Below are positions 1-5,314 of a stretch of DNA of 5,314 nt, in pieces. Location: assembly GCA_014378285.1 (NCBI GenBank), contig JACMNZ010000180.1, positions 1 to 5,314 on the forward strand. The letters run 5' to 3'. Position 1 is the first letter of the stretch. The number at the start of each line of letters is the position of its first letter. The notes under the pieces were generated by a model. It did not search any database, was not told the origin of the DNA, and was given only the letters and a program-made list of their open reading frames with translations. A program made the translations under genes and the position numbers. This DNA is from Pseudopedobacter sp. (GTDB taxonomy: Bacteria > Bacteroidota > Bacteroidia > Sphingobacteriales > Sphingobacteriaceae).

Positions 1-1011
1 AGGTTTGTGGTGCATTATGAAATGCCAGAAAGTTTAGAATCTTATTATCAAGAAGCAGGTAGGGCAGGGCGAGATGAAAAAAAGGCTTATGCGGTTATGC
101 TTTATCAGCCTAGGGATAAAATGGCTTTTGAGAAAAAGTACGAACAAAATTTCCCTGACATCAATTATATTAAACAGGTTTATCACTTTTTATGCAATTA
201 CTTACAAATTCCGTTTGAAGGAGGAATGGAAATAAGTTATGATTTTAATGTAGCCGATTTTTGCTCTAAATTTCAACTAGAAGTTTTAAGTGCAATAAGC
301 GCTATTAAGTTTTTAGAACATAACGAGTATTTTATCTTGAGTGAAAACGCGTTGTTACCTTCTCGTTTACAGGTTATTGTAGATGGCGATGATTTGTATA
401 AATTCCAAGTAGAAAATGCTAAATATGATGGTTTTATAAAATCGATATTAAGACTTTATGGAGGTGCTTTTGATCAGTTTATACAAGTTAAAGAATTTGA
501 TATCGCACAAAAGAATGGCATCAATAAAAGTTTGGTGGTTTCCTATTTAGAAGAGTTAGATAAATTGGAGATTATCAGTTACCAGAAACAAACAGATTTA
601 CCCTTACTTACTTTTTTAAAACCAAGAATCCCTATTAAGGATTTAGTTATTGATGCCATTTACTATCAAGAAAGAAGGAAAAACTATCATCAAAAAATGC
701 TTTCTGTATTAAATTTTATAGAAAATGAGGTGTGCAGAAGCATTCAGCTTTTAAAATATTTTGATGAAACGGAGGTCAGAAAATGTGGCGTTTGTGATAT
801 TTGTTTAACGGAAAAGAGAAATCTACAGCAAGATTTGAATAGTCAAATTGCACATCAAATCATACAATTATTATCAAACCAAAACACGTTGACTTTAAAA
901 GAAATTTTAATTTCAGTAAGAAAAGGCTCTGAAAAAGAAAAACTAGATTTAGTGAGGTTAATGATGGATGCAGGAGATTTAAAATTGATTGGAGATTTAT
1001 ACCAGCTATAA
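1..1011 (+). CDS. recQ: ATP-dependent DNA helicase RecQ, C-terminal part (5' end outside window)
   Basis: This is a cytoplasmic 3'-5' DNA helicase of recombination and repair, cut at its N-terminus. The frame is open from base 1, so the GTG at base 7 is internal and not a start. Numbering residues from base 1, helicase motif VI is at 17-25 (QEAGRAGRD), preceded by the typical ESYYQ. Four zinc-ligand cysteines lie at 245, 262, 265 and 268 (C-x16-C-x2-C-x2-C, ending CGVCDICL), the same spacing as in E. coli RecQ. About 220 residues separate motif VI from the first cysteine, against roughly 65 in E. coli. That extra segment looks like a winged-helix-type region (about 70-205). After the zinc site only about 65 residues remain, possibly a small helical or winged-helix tail, with no room for a full RQC plus HRDC. 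I recall this layout from other Bacteroidota RecQ proteins. The visible part is 336 codons; motifs I-V are missing only because of the window edge. The stop overlaps the convergent glycosyltransferase gene. Confidence 0.95.
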   Translation, partial: RFVVHYEMPESLESYYQEAGRAGRDEKKAYAVMLYQPRDKMAFEKKYEQNFPDINYIKQVYHFLCNYLQIPFEGGMEISYDFNVADFCSKFQLEVLSAISAIKFLEHNEYFILSENALLPSRLQVIVDGDDLYKFQVENAKYDGFIKSILRLYGGAFDQFIQVKEFDIAQKNGINKSLVVSYLEELDKLEIISYQKQTDLPLLTFLKPRIPIKDLVIDAIYYQERRKNYHQKMLSVLNFIENEVCRSIQLLKYFDETEVRKCGVCDICLTEKRNLQQDLNSQIAHQIIQLLSNQNTLTLKEILISVRKGSEKEKLDLVRLMMDAGDLKLIGDLYQL

Positions 1012-1875
1012 TTTCTTTAGCTGATGGTATTTATAAAGTTTATAAACTGATAATAAAAGATTGCTGTTTTGTTTAGGATTTAAAATCAAAGAATTTTTTA
1101 AACTATCAGTTATTTTATGATTTCTTATCGATAATAAACTATTTAATCCTAGCCGTTCTAAGGCTTTATATTTTCTGCTAATCCCAACAAAATCAACAAT
1201 TTGTAGTTCATCTTTTATATCGATAATTTTTAAAAGATTATCCAAGGCTTGGTTTACATCATTTAAAAATTGTTGATTATTTTTTAAATCATCTTGTATC
1301 ACCTTGTTATCGATGCTTGTCATGCTAATTCCTAATTTTTTTGCTTCTAAACCAAAAACTACGTCCTCATAACCGTAATTTTTGATCTGTTCCTCAAATT
1401 TTAAAATATCAAAAACATTTTTTTTAATGATGAAATTATTAGAATGGAAAAAGCTTTGACTTTTAGACTCGATATTAAAACCATAATTCCAATGTAAGAA
1501 ATGATTTTTATCAGGCTTTAAATCCGCGTAAGCTCTACCTCCGCTAACTATATCTTCATTAAAATTATTTAGATAGGTTTTAATAAAATTATCGTTTTCA
1601 ATTTTTCCGTCAGCATCCAAAAATAAGAGTAAATCAAAAATTGCTTCTTTGGATAAAAGATTTCTAATTGCCGATCTGCCAATATTTTTTTCTAAGTAAA
1701 TTACCCTAAAAGGCTTTTTTTCAAATGCTTGCAGATATTTTTTTTTATTAGATTCTGAAGCATCATCAATAATTAAAATCTCGAAATTCAGATTTAGAGA
1801 TTGGCATTGCGTTTTCAATTCGCTTAAAAGAGAAGTATTCTCATAATTAAAATGTGGGATGCAAATAGAAAGCAT
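1006..1875 (-). CDS. Glycosyltransferase family 2 (GT-A fold)
   Basis: This is a 289-residue cytoplasmic enzyme, probably transferring a sugar from a nucleotide-sugar donor onto a surface glycan or glycoconjugate; donor and acceptor cannot be read from the sequence. The N-terminus has the GT2 opening strand (LSICIPHFN), the nucleotide-binding IIDDAS (D37, D38), then NIGRSAIRN (64-72) and the metal-binding DAD (87-89, in FLDADG). SNNFIIKK (145-152) precedes NYGYEDVVFG (166-175), the acceptor-side GYED motif found in chondroitin-synthase-like and GT27-like enzymes. The last 110 or so residues are helical and Lys/Asn/Leu-rich, with no clear membrane span. The ATG at 1875 suits the start because the conserved strand begins at residue 2; no Shine-Dalgarno sequence precedes it. 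It lies 43 bases downstream of the DUF6702-like gene on the same strand and may be co-transcribed with it. No other glycan genes are visible, so the pathway is unknown. Confidence 0.9.
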   Translation of the reverse strand: MLSICIPHFNYENTSLLSELKTQCQSLNLNFEILIIDDASESNKKKYLQAFEKKPFRVIYLEKNIGRSAIRNLLSKEAIFDLLLFLDADGKIENDNFIKTYLNNFNEDIVSGGRAYADLKPDKNHFLHWNYGFNIESKSQSFFHSNNFIIKKNVFDILKFEEQIKNYGYEDVVFGLEAKKLGISMTSIDNKVIQDDLKNNQQFLNDVNQALDNLLKIIDIKDELQIVDFVGISRKYKALERLGLNSLLSIRNHKITDSLKNSLILNPKQNSNLLLSVYKLYKYHQLKKL

Positions 1876-1918
1876 AATGCAAAATAGAAAATATATTTAT
1901 CAGCGATACGCTTAATAT

Positions 1919-2392
1919 TTAAAACCCAAAACTTGCCCTGCTTGTGGGTGCATCTAATTTAGTGCTTTGGCGTTTGCCGTTTACAGTTACATTTAGCATG
2001 TTAATCTGTTCTGAATGTAGCTTAAACAAAATATTATTGTTAATTTCTATGTTACTAACTTTATTCACTTTAGGGATTTCTAAATAACACCAAGCGGCGT
2101 CTTCTTGTATTTCATAACCTAAATAATTCATGGTTAATAATTTACCATCAACTTTTATTTGGAGATGTTTTTTAATGTAGCTCGCAATCAAGGCATTTAC
2201 CTTTGTTTTATCCACGGGTTTAATAATATCAAAACGAACATGATTTTCATTTTCAATCCCGTTTTCTAAATCATCGAAGAAAATTTTTGAGCTTATTTCT
2301 AAGCTTTTATTCTTTGGGTTATGGTTAATGTCTGTAACACTTACATAGAAAGGATGAAAAAAACTGAACAGAACGATTAATATATTTATCAT
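1919..2392 (-). CDS. DUF6702-like small exported protein
   Basis: This is a 157-residue protein of unknown function. It starts with a short hydrophobic export signal (about residues 1-12, MINILIVLFSFF), followed at once by HPFYVSVTDI, the opening I associate with the DUF6702 family. The remainder alternates polar and hydrophobic residues as a beta-rich periplasmic domain would, with FFDDLEN (38-44), NYLGYE and AWCYLE in the middle, and it ends SRASFGF. The signal has no positive charge before its hydrophobic stretch, which is unusual. The upstream in-frame codons would add R and K, but they offer no ATG, GTG or TTG before an in-frame stop, so the ATG at 2392 is the only credible start. It is divergent from the HupE-like gene, an association I remember recurring in other bacteria, including proteobacteria. 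That suggests it is an extracytoplasmic partner of the membrane protein. The family assignment is from memory of the motif, and function is not established. Confidence 0.8.
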   Translation of the reverse strand: MINILIVLFSFFHPFYVSVTDINHNPKNKSLEISSKIFFDDLENGIENENHVRFDIIKPVDKTKVNALIASYIKKHLQIKVDGKLLTMNYLGYEIQEDAAWCYLEIPKVNKVSNIEINNNILFKLHSEQINMLNVTVNGKRQSTKLDAPTSRASFGF

Positions 2393-2417
2393 TTTTGATA
2401 TTTTGCGATTTATAAAA

Positions 2418-2425
2418 CAAAACTA
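2418..2425 (-). promoter_or_regulatory. Candidate -7 box for the DUF6702-like gene
   Basis: On the minus strand this reads TAGTTTTG, an exact match to the Bacteroidota -7 consensus TAnnTTTG. It lies 25 bases upstream of the ATG at 2392, so the leader would be only about 20 bases. A TTG that could serve as the -33 element is at 2442-2444 on the minus strand, 16 bases further upstream and inside the first codons of the divergent HupE-like gene. That spacing is slightly shorter than usual, and short AT-rich boxes recur by chance in this DNA. Confidence 0.4.
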
Positions 2426-2438
2426 CTAAAAGAATTTA

Positions 2439-3017
2439 ATGCAAGACTTCTCTCTTTATTTTGAATTGGGTTGGCAACATATTTTAGATTGGCAAGGTTA
2501 TGACCATATCCTTTTTGTAATTGCCTTATGTGGCGTTTTTTTACTTAGTGATTGGAAAAAAGTCCTAATATTAGTCACAGCTTTTACTATCGGGCATTCT
2601 TTAACTTTAGCCTTAAGTGTTTTTAATAAAATTCTAATTCCTTCTAGTTATATAGAATTTTTAATTCCTGTCACCATCTTTATCACTGCTTTTATCAATA
2701 TCGCAAGAAAAAAAACATCAAAAAACGGATTTAAACCTACTTATTTCCTCGCTTTGCTTTTTGGTTTGATACACGGCATGGGTTTTTCTAATTATTTGAA
2801 AAGCTTGATGGGTAAAAGCAACAATGTTGTTGCAGAACTGCTGTCTTTTAACATTGGGTTAGAGTTTGGACAAATAATTATTGTACTTTCGGTATTATTG
2901 ATTTCTTTTTTGATGATAAATATATTAAAAGTGCAAAGGAGAGAGTGGAATTTGTTTCTTTCTTCAGCAATTTTTGGTATCGCAGTAATTATGGCTATTG
3001 AAAGGTTTCCGGTTTGA
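2439..3017 (+). CDS. HupE/UreJ-family integral membrane protein
   Basis: This is a 192-residue inner-membrane protein with about six predicted spans (roughly 22-37, 42-62, 71-89, 101-119, 134-163, 172-188). HupE/UreJ proteins were named from hydrogenase and urease clusters, where they are thought to act as nickel/cobalt permeases or metal-linked accessories. This shorter branch occurs away from those enzymes, and its substrate is unknown. Conserved-looking polar residues in or beside the membrane include H14, GYDH (20-23), IGHSLTLAL (51-59), E73, LIHGMGF (110-116) and FNIGLEFGQ (137-145), plausible metal ligands. An in-frame TAA at 2427 makes the ATG at 2439 the first possible start; no Shine-Dalgarno sequence is visible. 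No hydrogenase, urease or cobalamin gene is present, which argues against a simple nickel role. The neighbours, a divergent exported DUF6702-like protein and a downstream secreted zinc peptidase, suggest an envelope metal-related function (inference). Confidence 0.88.
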   Translation: MQDFSLYFELGWQHILDWQGYDHILFVIALCGVFLLSDWKKVLILVTAFTIGHSLTLALSVFNKILIPSSYIEFLIPVTIFITAFINIARKKTSKNGFKPTYFLALLFGLIHGMGFSNYLKSLMGKSNNVVAELLSFNIGLEFGQIIIVLSVLLISFLMINILKVQRREWNLFLSSAIFGIAVIMAIERFPV

Positions 3018-3147
3018 CAGGTAGTTAGTTTGTTGGGTGGTTAATTAGTTAGTGCTTGAAATCGAATATACTGTTTTTGTTATTTTTTCATAATAACTAA
3101 GTTGCTTATTAGGAATGAATGAATTTTTAAATTAATTATGAATTTAC

Positions 3148-3231
3148 ATGAGGGATTGAAGCGGATACCGGCCTGTGGATAAGGCCTGTGCAGTATGAGC
3201 GTAAAGCCCGACCCGAATTTTTTATGAGGGA
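3148..3231 (+). repeat. GC-rich hairpin-forming intergenic element (repeat-like or structured RNA)
   Basis: The core at 3151-3215 is 38 of 65 G+C by my count (58%), while the 30 bases before it have 4 G+C and the 85 after it have 19. At its centre GGCCT (3170-3174) pairs with AGGCC (3182-3186) around a 7-base loop, and flanking TAC/GTG (3166-3168, 3188-3190) can extend the stem past one mismatch. The hairpin is flanked by similar half-motifs, TGAAGCGGATA (3157-3167) and TGAGCGTAAA (3196-3205). GGCCTGTG occurs twice (3170-3177, 3183-3190), and ATGAGGGA occurs at both edges (3148-3155, 3224-3231). A T6 run (3218-3223) follows the CCCGACCCG segment. From memory, elements with GATTGAAGCGGA and a closing GCCCGACCC recur between genes in Bacteroidota genomes. 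It could be a REP-like mobile repeat, a small structured RNA or a terminator. The strand is assigned only from the T run. Confidence 0.55.
3174..3182 (-). promoter_or_regulatory. Perfect DnaA-box 9-mer inside the hairpin element
   Basis: The minus strand reads TTATCCACA, identical to the strong E. coli DnaA-box consensus. It covers the last base of the left arm, the 7-base loop and the first base of the right arm of the hairpin. A single box is not an origin, and no dnaA, dnaN or cluster of boxes is present. Whether DnaA binds here is unknown. Confidence 0.3.
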
Positions 3232-3275
3232 CATGCCTAAATAAATATTTAGAACAAAAAAATCGATAATATCAT

Positions 3276-3309
3276 TTTGCCAATCAAAAGATTTAAACAA
3301 CTATAAATG
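3276..3309 (+). promoter_or_regulatory. Weak candidate promoter of the M1 peptidase gene
   Basis: TTTG at 3276-3279 could be the -33 element and TATAAATG at 3302-3309 the -7 element (6 of 8 matches to TAnnTTTG), 22 bases apart. Transcription would start near 3316, giving a leader of about 70 bases. The match is imperfect, so other start sites in this AT-rich stretch are equally possible. Confidence 0.25.
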
Positions 3310-3321
3310 TAAAATACATTT
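3305..3321. promoter_or_regulatory. 17-base dyad upstream of the M1 peptidase, possible operator
   Basis: AAATGTA and TACATTT form a perfect 7-base inverted repeat around AAA. It overlaps the candidate -7 box and lies 66 bases before the start codon, a position fitting a repressor site. Its general look is like AT-rich Fur/Zur-type boxes, but it is not a clear match to one. In DNA this AT-rich such a dyad can arise by chance. Confidence 0.25.
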
Positions 3322-3387
3322 CTTAATAACATAAAACATATTTAAGGTTCTCAAATCTTACACCTCAATACTCGTTACTAAATAAAC

Positions 3388-5314
3388 ATGAAAATAAAAT
3401 CCATACTTTTCCTTTTAAGCTTCGGTGTTTGCGGAAGTACTTTTGCGCAGTTTCAACAGAATAATCCGGGTTCAAACCACGGGAACAAGTTTGAGCAGTT
3501 AGAAACCATCATCCGCGATCCAAATATGTACCGTTCTGCATCTGGTGCGCCTGGTCCAAAATATTGGCAACAACAAGCAGATTATGAGATTAATGCAGAA
3601 CTTGATGATAAAACCCAACGCTTAACTGGTTCAGAAACCATTACTTACACCAATAACTCGCCAGATCCATTAACTTATTTATGGTTGCAACTGGAGGAAA
3701 ATGAGCATAAAGCAACCAGCGATAATCAGGTTTTTGATGGCAGTAAAATGAATAATAAAATGAGTGCCAGCCAATTAAACGGAATTATTGGCGGAATAAA
3801 TGATTTTGGTGTAAATATTTTAAAAGCAACAGATGCTAGCGGAAATCCTCTAAAATATATCATTAACCAAACTATGATGAGGATTGATTTGCAAAAGACT
3901 TTAGCTCCTGGAGCGAAGTTTATTTTTAAAATTAATTGGAATTATAAAATAACCGATCGTTTAACAGTTGGTGGCCGTGGTGGATATGAATATTTTGAAG
4001 ATGATGACAACTATTTGTACACTATTGCGCAATGGTATCCTCGTATGGCAGTTTATTCTGATTTTCAAGGATGGCAAAATAAACAGTTTACTGGCCGTGG
4101 TGAGTTTGCCTTAACTTTTGGAGATTTTAAAGTGAATATTACCGTCCCGGCAGATCATATTATTGGTGCGACTGGCGAATGTCAAAATTATAGTTCTGTT
4201 TTAACTTCGGCACAATATAGCCGTTGGAAACAAGCACAAACTGCTACCGAACCTTTAGAAGTGGTGACTTTAGCAGAAGCAAAAAATGCTATGAAAGTTA
4301 AATCTACAGCCAAAAAAACTTGGACTTATGTAGCTAAAGATGTAAGAGATTTTGCCTTTGTAAGCTCACGCAGATTAGTTTGGGATGCCATGAAAGTAAA
4401 TGTGGAGGGAAAATCGCCAATGGCGATGTCTTATTATGGTCCAGAAGCTTATGGTTTATATAGAAAATATTCTACGAAGGTAATCGCTAATACTTTAAAG
4501 GTTTATTCTAAGCATACCATTGCTTATCCTTATCCGGTTGCCATTTCTGTGGAGGCTGCAAATGGAATGGAATACCCGATGATTTGTTTCAATTATGGAA
4601 GAACAGAAAAAGACGGAACTTACTCTGAAGCTACCAAATATGGGATGATTGGTGTGATAACACATGAAGTAGGCCATAATTTTTTTCCGATGATCGTAAA
4701 TTCTGACGAGCGCCAATGGACTTGGATGGACGAGGGTTTGAATACTTTTTGCCAATATTTGGCAGAGCAGGAATTTGATAATAATTACCCATCAAGAAGA
4801 GGTCCGGCTCGCATGATTACCGATTATATGAAATTGCCAAAAGACCAATTAGAGCCAATTATGACCAACTCTGAAAATATCGTAAATTTTGGTCCAAATG
4901 CTTATGCGAAGCCAGCTACGGCTTTAAATGTTTTGCGAGAAACGATAATGGGACGTGAGCTATTTGATTTTGCTTTTAAAACCTATGCAACTCGATGGGC
5001 TTTCAAACATCCTACGCCGGCAGATTTTTTTAGAACGATGGAAGATGCATCTGCCGTAGATTTAGATTGGTTTTGGAGAGGTTGGTTTTATGGAACAGAC
5101 CCTGTTGATATTTCGATTGACAACGTAACTTATTATCAATTAGATACTAAAAACCCTGATATAGAAAATGCTTTTGCGAGAAAAGAATATGAAAACGCCA
5201 GCAACGAGATAGGCAAAAAGAGAAACCGAGAAGCAGGATTAAACTTTGCTATAGAAGCAGATACCACTTTAAATGATTTTTATAATAAGTGGGATAGGTT
5301 TGCGGTTACGCCAG
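3388..5314 (+). CDS. Secreted M1-family zinc metallopeptidase (3' end outside window)
   Basis: This is a probable aminopeptidase-type gluzincin acting in the periplasm or at the cell surface. The 642 visible codons are open to the window edge. Residues 1-20 form a signal peptide (MKIKS, a hydrophobic stretch, then TFA before Q21). An N-terminal beta domain follows, with the segment ASGAPGPKYW then ADYEI near residue 65 that I associate with Bacteroidota M1 proteins, and AQWYPRMAVY at 214-223. The catalytic domain has GMEYP (393-397) where classical M1 enzymes have GAMEN, the zinc site HEVGH (426-430) with the third ligand E449 in WMDEGLNTF (HExxH-x18-E, the family spacing), and the probable transition-state tyrosine Y506 in YAKPA. 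DWFWRGWFYG (560-569) closes the helical region and is followed by the start of a C-terminal domain. All expected catalytic residues are present, so it should be active. The start is fixed by the signal peptide; no Shine-Dalgarno sequence is visible. Substrate unknown. Confidence 0.95.
   Translation, partial: MKIKSILFLLSFGVCGSTFAQFQQNNPGSNHGNKFEQLETIIRDPNMYRSASGAPGPKYWQQQADYEINAELDDKTQRLTGSETITYTNNSPDPLTYLWLQLEENEHKATSDNQVFDGSKMNNKMSASQLNGIIGGINDFGVNILKATDASGNPLKYIINQTMMRIDLQKTLAPGAKFIFKINWNYKITDRLTVGGRGGYEYFEDDDNYLYTIAQWYPRMAVYSDFQGWQNKQFTGRGEFALTFGDFKVNITVPADHIIGATGECQNYSSVLTSAQYSRWKQAQTATEPLEVVTLAEAKNAMKVKSTAKKTWTYVAKDVRDFAFVSSRRLVWDAMKVNVEGKSPMAMSYYGPEAYGLYRKYSTKVIANTLKVYSKHTIAYPYPVAISVEAANGMEYPMICFNYGRTEKDGTYSEATKYGMIGVITHEVGHNFFPMIVNSDERQWTWMDEGLNTFCQYLAEQEFDNNYPSRRGPARMITDYMKLPKDQLEPIMTNSENIVNFGPNAYAKPATALNVLRETIMGRELFDFAFKTYATRWAFKHPTPADFFRTMEDASAVDLDWFWRGWFYGTDPVDISIDNVTYYQLDTKNPDIENAFARKEYENASNEIGKKRNREAGLNFAIEADTTLNDFYNKWDRFAVTP

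Larger units (their letters stand above)
3018..3387. other. Gene-free stretch between the HupE-like and M1 peptidase genes
   Basis: I find no credible open reading frame in these 370 bases. The first part (3018-3055) is G/T-rich with degenerate GTTAGT units, followed by AT-rich DNA with a GAAT triplet repeat at 3113-3124 and a weak AT-only hairpin (GTTATT at 3079 with AATAAC at 3092). A sharply GC-rich structured element sits at about 3148-3231. It is followed by a small AT hairpin (CTAAAT 3237-3242 with ATTTAG 3247-3252), and then the probable promoter region of the peptidase gene. Confidence 0.75.

Noticed and set aside
7..9. GTG start for the RecQ frame
   Set aside because: The frame is open to base 1 and the sequence there is the interior of helicase motif VI, so the true start is outside the window.
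1038..1047. Palindrome GTTTATAAAC
   Set aside because: It is a ten-base AT-rich palindrome inside the glycosyltransferase coding sequence, expected by chance and with no regulatory context.
2208..2216. Second DnaA-like box TTATCCACG
   Set aside because: It is an 8 of 9 match inside the DUF6702-like coding sequence with no other box near it, best read as chance.
3018..3055. GTTAGT-type tandem repeat
   Set aside because: The units are irregular and degrade quickly. It is noted as low-complexity DNA in the gene-free stretch but is not convincing as a defined repeat.
3079..3097. Rho-independent terminator after the HupE-like gene
   Set aside because: GTTATT/AATAAC is a 6-base stem with only one G-C pair, and the T run is in the loop rather than after the stem, so it is too weak to call.
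3170..3190. Two GGCCTGTG copies as a CRISPR or tandem array
   Set aside because: There are only two 8-base units with a 5-base gap, and they also form a hairpin. No further units or cas genes are present.
3148..3231. Replication origin
   Set aside because: There is only one DnaA box, with no box cluster and no dnaA, dnaN or other origin-linked gene nearby.
3388..3450. Lipoprotein signal in the M1 peptidase (Cys at residue 16)
   Set aside because: The residues before the Cys (FGV) do not form a lipobox, whereas TFA before Q21 is a good signal peptidase I site.
4495..4755. 86-codon minus-strand open frame
   Set aside because: It lies wholly inside the M1 catalytic region, antisense to HEVGH and the third zinc ligand. 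Its translation is low-complexity His/Ser/Ile-rich with no family features, so it is a shadow frame.

Overview
The window is AT-rich chromosomal DNA with features of the phylum Bacteroidota. No gene has a clear Shine-Dalgarno sequence. One candidate promoter fits the TAnnTTTG -7 pattern of that phylum. RecQ has the long layout seen in Bacteroidota, and the DUF6702-like / HupE-like / M1 peptidase neighbourhood is, from memory, typical there. A Sphingobacteriaceae member such as Pedobacter is my best guess, but this is inference from sequence style and not a database match.

Layout. Bases 1-1011 (+) are the C-terminal part of a RecQ DNA helicase cut by the window edge. It converges tail to tail, with a 6-base overlap, on a family 2 glycosyltransferase (1006-1875, -). 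Upstream of that, on the same strand and after a 43-base gap, is a small exported DUF6702-like protein (1919-2392, -). A 46-base divergent gap separates it from a HupE/UreJ-type polytopic membrane protein (2439-3017, +). Next is a 370-base gene-free stretch (3018-3387). It contains a compact GC-rich, hairpin-forming element (about 3148-3231) that holds a perfect DnaA-box 9-mer, and closer to the next gene a 17-base dyad with a weak promoter-like sequence. From 3388 to the right edge (+) runs a secreted M1-family zinc metallopeptidase, open at the 3' end.

How the genes may work together. The DUF6702-like protein, the HupE-like membrane protein and the M1 peptidase are all envelope-directed and form the most interesting group. 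The HupE-like protein has His/Asp/Glu residues in or near its membrane segments, the DUF6702-like protein has a His just after its export signal, and the peptidase needs zinc. A shared role in envelope metal handling or peptide processing is plausible but unproven. RecQ (DNA repair) and the glycosyltransferase (surface glycan synthesis) look like unrelated neighbours. I see no CRISPR array, tRNA, rRNA, integrase or insertion sequence.
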